A program made the position numbers and the translations under genes. 6,583 bases of DNA from the NCBI GenBank assembly GCA_014846175.1, contig RKAV01000033.1, forward strand, positions 1-6,583, written 5' to 3'. Position 1 is the stretch's first letter; each line of letters opens with the position of its first letter. Below the pieces are notes generated by a model that was not told the origin of the DNA, made no database searches, and saw nothing but the letters and a program-made list of their open reading frames with translations. Shown piece by piece: positions 4,961 through 6,583 of the stretch. This DNA comes from a bacterium. Its GTDB lineage: Bacteria > Bacillota_I > Bacilli_A > RF39 > UBA660.

Positions 4961-4992
4961 AATATTATGCCTCCCTAAGACTATTATGAGTA
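4954..4992 (-). promoter_or_regulatory. Start-codon hairpin in the leader of the 50-residue gene
   Basis: TACTCATAATA and its exact reverse complement TATTATGAGTA (4982-4992 and 4954-4964) flank a 17-nt loop. In the minus-strand RNA the second arm contains the ATG, and the loop contains the ribosome binding site. The stem is 11 bp with only two G-C pairs, so it should be weak. It is not followed by a T-run in this orientation, so it is not a terminator. Confidence 0.6.
4970..4976 (-). promoter_or_regulatory. Ribosome binding site of the 50-residue gene
   Basis: AGGGAGG lies 9 bases before the ATG at 4960. In the predicted leader hairpin (4954-4992) it occupies the single-stranded loop while the start codon is paired. 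Confidence 0.8.
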
Positions 4993-4999
4993 TTTTTTT

Positions 5000-6583
5000 C
5001 TAAATTATACCATTTTCTAAAAAGATTTTTAACGATGTTCTTCTTCCTCTTTCTTCATTATTCATAATAGCTTTTTCTAAAGCATTGATATCTCCTACTA
5101 GAATTAATTTCTTTTTACATCTAGTAACACCGGTATAAATTAATTTACGATATAACATTTTACCATAATCTAGTGTAAATGGTATTAATACTGTATCAAA
5201 TTCACTACCTTGACTTTTATGAATAGAAATAGCATAAGCTAACATAAAGTTTTGAAACATACTAGCTTTATAAGGAACCATACCACAATCATAATCTATA
5301 TCTATTTCTTTTGAAGGATTAATCTTTATTCTTTCTATAACCCCAATATCTCCATTGAAAACAGATTCATCTTTCATATTAGTAAGTTGAATAACTTTAT
5401 CAAATTCTCTATATATACTATCTGTTCCTCTTATTTCTCTTTTACTATAACTTTTAGGATTCCATAATGCTTGTAAACTATCATTAATAGTATATATACC
5501 ATTTCTTGTTTTATAAATAGGTGCTAATACCTGTAATTTAGATGGATTATAATGTTTACAAATATTACTTATAACATCAATTATTTCATTATCTTTACAA
5601 GGAATAAATGTTAAATCATCATTACTATTTAATAAAGTTCTATCTAATATACCTTCATTTATTTTATGAGCGAAAGGTATAATAGTAGAATTACTTCCTT
5701 GTCTATGCCAATGTTTTAAAGTATAAACAGGTAGTACTTTGCTTTCTATCATATCATTTAAAACATCTCCTGCTGCTACTGCTGGTAATTGATTAGCATC
5801 ACCTACAAATATAATATGACAAGATGAGTATAAACCTTTTAAAAGATTAGCAAGTAACATGGTATCTATCATACTAGCTTCATCTACTATTACAAATGAT
5901 ACTTTACTTTTATTATATTCATTTATTTGAAAACGATTAGTGTCTTTATTCCATTTTAAGAATCTATGAATAGTAGATGCTTCAAACTTAGTAATCTCAC
6001 TCATTCTTTTACTTGCTCTACCTGTTGGTGCTAATAAAGCTATTTGTTCTTCTAATCTAATTTTATTTGAAGCTTTAAGTAATTTAAATAAATCAAGTAT
6101 TCCCTTTAAAATAGTTGATTTACCTGCCCCAGGTCCTCCTGTAATAACTGCTACTTTTCTTGTTAAAGCAAGTTTAATAGCTTCTAGTTGTTCATCAGTA
6201 TATAATATACCTTGTTGTGTTTCTATTTGTTTTATCTTATCATCTAAGTCTTTATATTTAATCTCTTCACTATGAGCTAATAATCTTAATCTTTTAGCAA
6301 TTAAAGTTTCTGCTTCATACATATCTTTAATATATAATCTATCATCTTTAATTACAATTTTTTGCTCGTTTAATAAATTATTATAAGCATCCTCTACACT
6401 ATTTTTATTAACCTCTACTTTTAAAACTCTAAATAAATAGGAATTAACTTCTTCTTTAGAAAAATATGTATGTCCATAAGTCATAGATAATGTTTTAATT
6501 ATATATATTATAGCTGCTGCTATTCTATTAACTGAATCCTTAGGATAATTAATAGTATAAATAGCATCTACTTTAGAAAAAGA
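5000..6583 (-). CDS. recD2: RecD2-type ATP-dependent DNA helicase, 5' end cut by window edge
   Basis: This superfamily 1B helicase unwinds DNA 5' to 3' and acts in DNA repair or replication-fork maintenance, independently of RecBC in Gram-positive bacteria. From the Met at 6484 the motifs are Walker A GGPGAGKST (116-124), Ia APTGRASKRM (152-161), Walker B DEAS (201-204), III GDANQLP (228-234), a shifted motif IV with R261-Q262, and the C-terminal SIHKSQGSEFDTV (420-431) and YTGVTRCKKKLILVGD (450-465). That Met is not the start. The frame continues without a stop for 33 more codons to the edge, and this stretch (KVDAIYTINYPKDSVNRIAA and beyond) fits the helix-hairpin-helix region before the helicase core. 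The visible 527 residues compare with roughly 720-800 in the family, so about 200 or more are missing. The stop is TAG at 5000-5002; no terminator follows before the next gene's promoter. Confidence 0.93.
   Translation of the reverse strand, partial: SFSKVDAIYTINYPKDSVNRIAAAIIYIIKTLSMTYGHTYFSKEEVNSYLFRVLKVEVNKNSVEDAYNNLLNEQKIVIKDDRLYIKDMYEAETLIAKRLRLLAHSEEIKYKDLDDKIKQIETQQGILYTDEQLEAIKLALTRKVAVITGGPGAGKSTILKGILDLFKLLKASNKIRLEEQIALLAPTGRASKRMSEITKFEASTIHRFLKWNKDTNRFQINEYNKSKVSFVIVDEASMIDTMLLANLLKGLYSSCHIIFVGDANQLPAVAAGDVLNDMIESKVLPVYTLKHWHRQGSNSTIIPFAHKINEGILDRTLLNSNDDLTFIPCKDNEIIDVISNICKHYNPSKLQVLAPIYKTRNGIYTINDSLQALWNPKSYSKREIRGTDSIYREFDKVIQLTNMKDESVFNGDIGVIERIKINPSKEIDIDYDCGMVPYKASMFQNFMLAYAISIHKSQGSEFDTVLIPFTLDYGKMLYRKLIYTGVTRCKKKLILVGDINALEKAIMNNEERGRRTSLKIFLENGII
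5004..5032 (-). promoter_or_regulatory. Promoter of the 50-residue gene inside the recD2 3' end
   Basis: A perfect TATAAT (5004-5009) preceded by TGG makes an extended -10 element, and TTAAAA (5027-5032) stands 17 bp upstream as a weak -35. Both boxes lie in the last codons of recD2. The expected start, near 4997, is just before the first arm of the leader hairpin. Confidence 0.6.

Noticed and set aside
4954..4992. Inverted repeat considered as the terminator of recD2
   Set aside because: On the minus strand it is not followed by a T-run and its second arm contains the next gene's start codon. On the plus strand a T-run follows, but there is no plus-strand gene to end.
1..6583. Possible alternative genetic code (TGA = Trp), prompted by AT-richness and no TGA stop among six complete gene ends
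   Set aside because: All tryptophans checked are TGG and no in-frame TGA is needed in any gene; TAA/TAG preference is common in low-GC genomes and six ends are too few.

Overview
The window is very AT-rich, and every gene I can support lies on the minus strand, so transcription runs from high to low coordinates. Low-GC codon use, AGGAGG-like ribosome binding sites, short TTGxxx/TATAAT promoters, a RecD2 helicase (the type found without RecBC), a SipW/TasA-like secreted domain and a small Firmicutes-type zinc-ribbon protein together suggest an uncultured, gut-type member of the Bacillota (Bacilli, Erysipelotrichia or RF39-like). This is inference, not a lineage identification. Tryptophan is encoded by TGG throughout, which fits the standard bacterial code.

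Read in the direction of transcription, the layout is as follows. (1) At 6583-5000 is a 5'-truncated RecD2-type DNA helicase. The open frame runs off the right edge, so the Met at 6484 is internal. (2) At 4960-4808 is a 50-residue, single-pass membrane protein of unknown function. Its start codon sits in a predicted 11-bp leader hairpin with its Shine-Dalgarno in the loop, and its stop codon lies inside a terminator hairpin that is followed by a second terminator. (3) At 4732-2501 is a 743-residue secreted protein that joins a TasA/CalY-like N-terminal module to a long BspA-type (DUF285) leucine-rich repeat region. (4) At 2331-2152 is a 59-residue zinc-ribbon protein with a strong promoter of its own, ending at an intrinsic terminator. 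(5) At 2071-1 is an exopolysaccharide or capsule glycosyltransferase run: a GT4 enzyme, then an Alg14/PssD-like membrane subunit, then an Alg13/PssE-like catalytic subunit cut off by the left edge. These three genes are tightly packed (9-nt gap, then a 1-nt overlap) and look like one operon.

Functionally, two surface themes sit next to each other: a probable secreted adhesin or fibre protein and part of a surface polysaccharide pathway. The helicase is a DNA-repair gene, and nothing in the sequence links it to the surface genes. The most unusual observations are the TasA-like/BspA fusion with no visible C-terminal anchor, the duplicated composite super-module inside its repeat region, and the start-codon hairpin of the 50-residue gene. 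No RNA genes, insertion sequences, CRISPR arrays or attachment sites were seen, and no gene-free stretch exceeds 300 bases.
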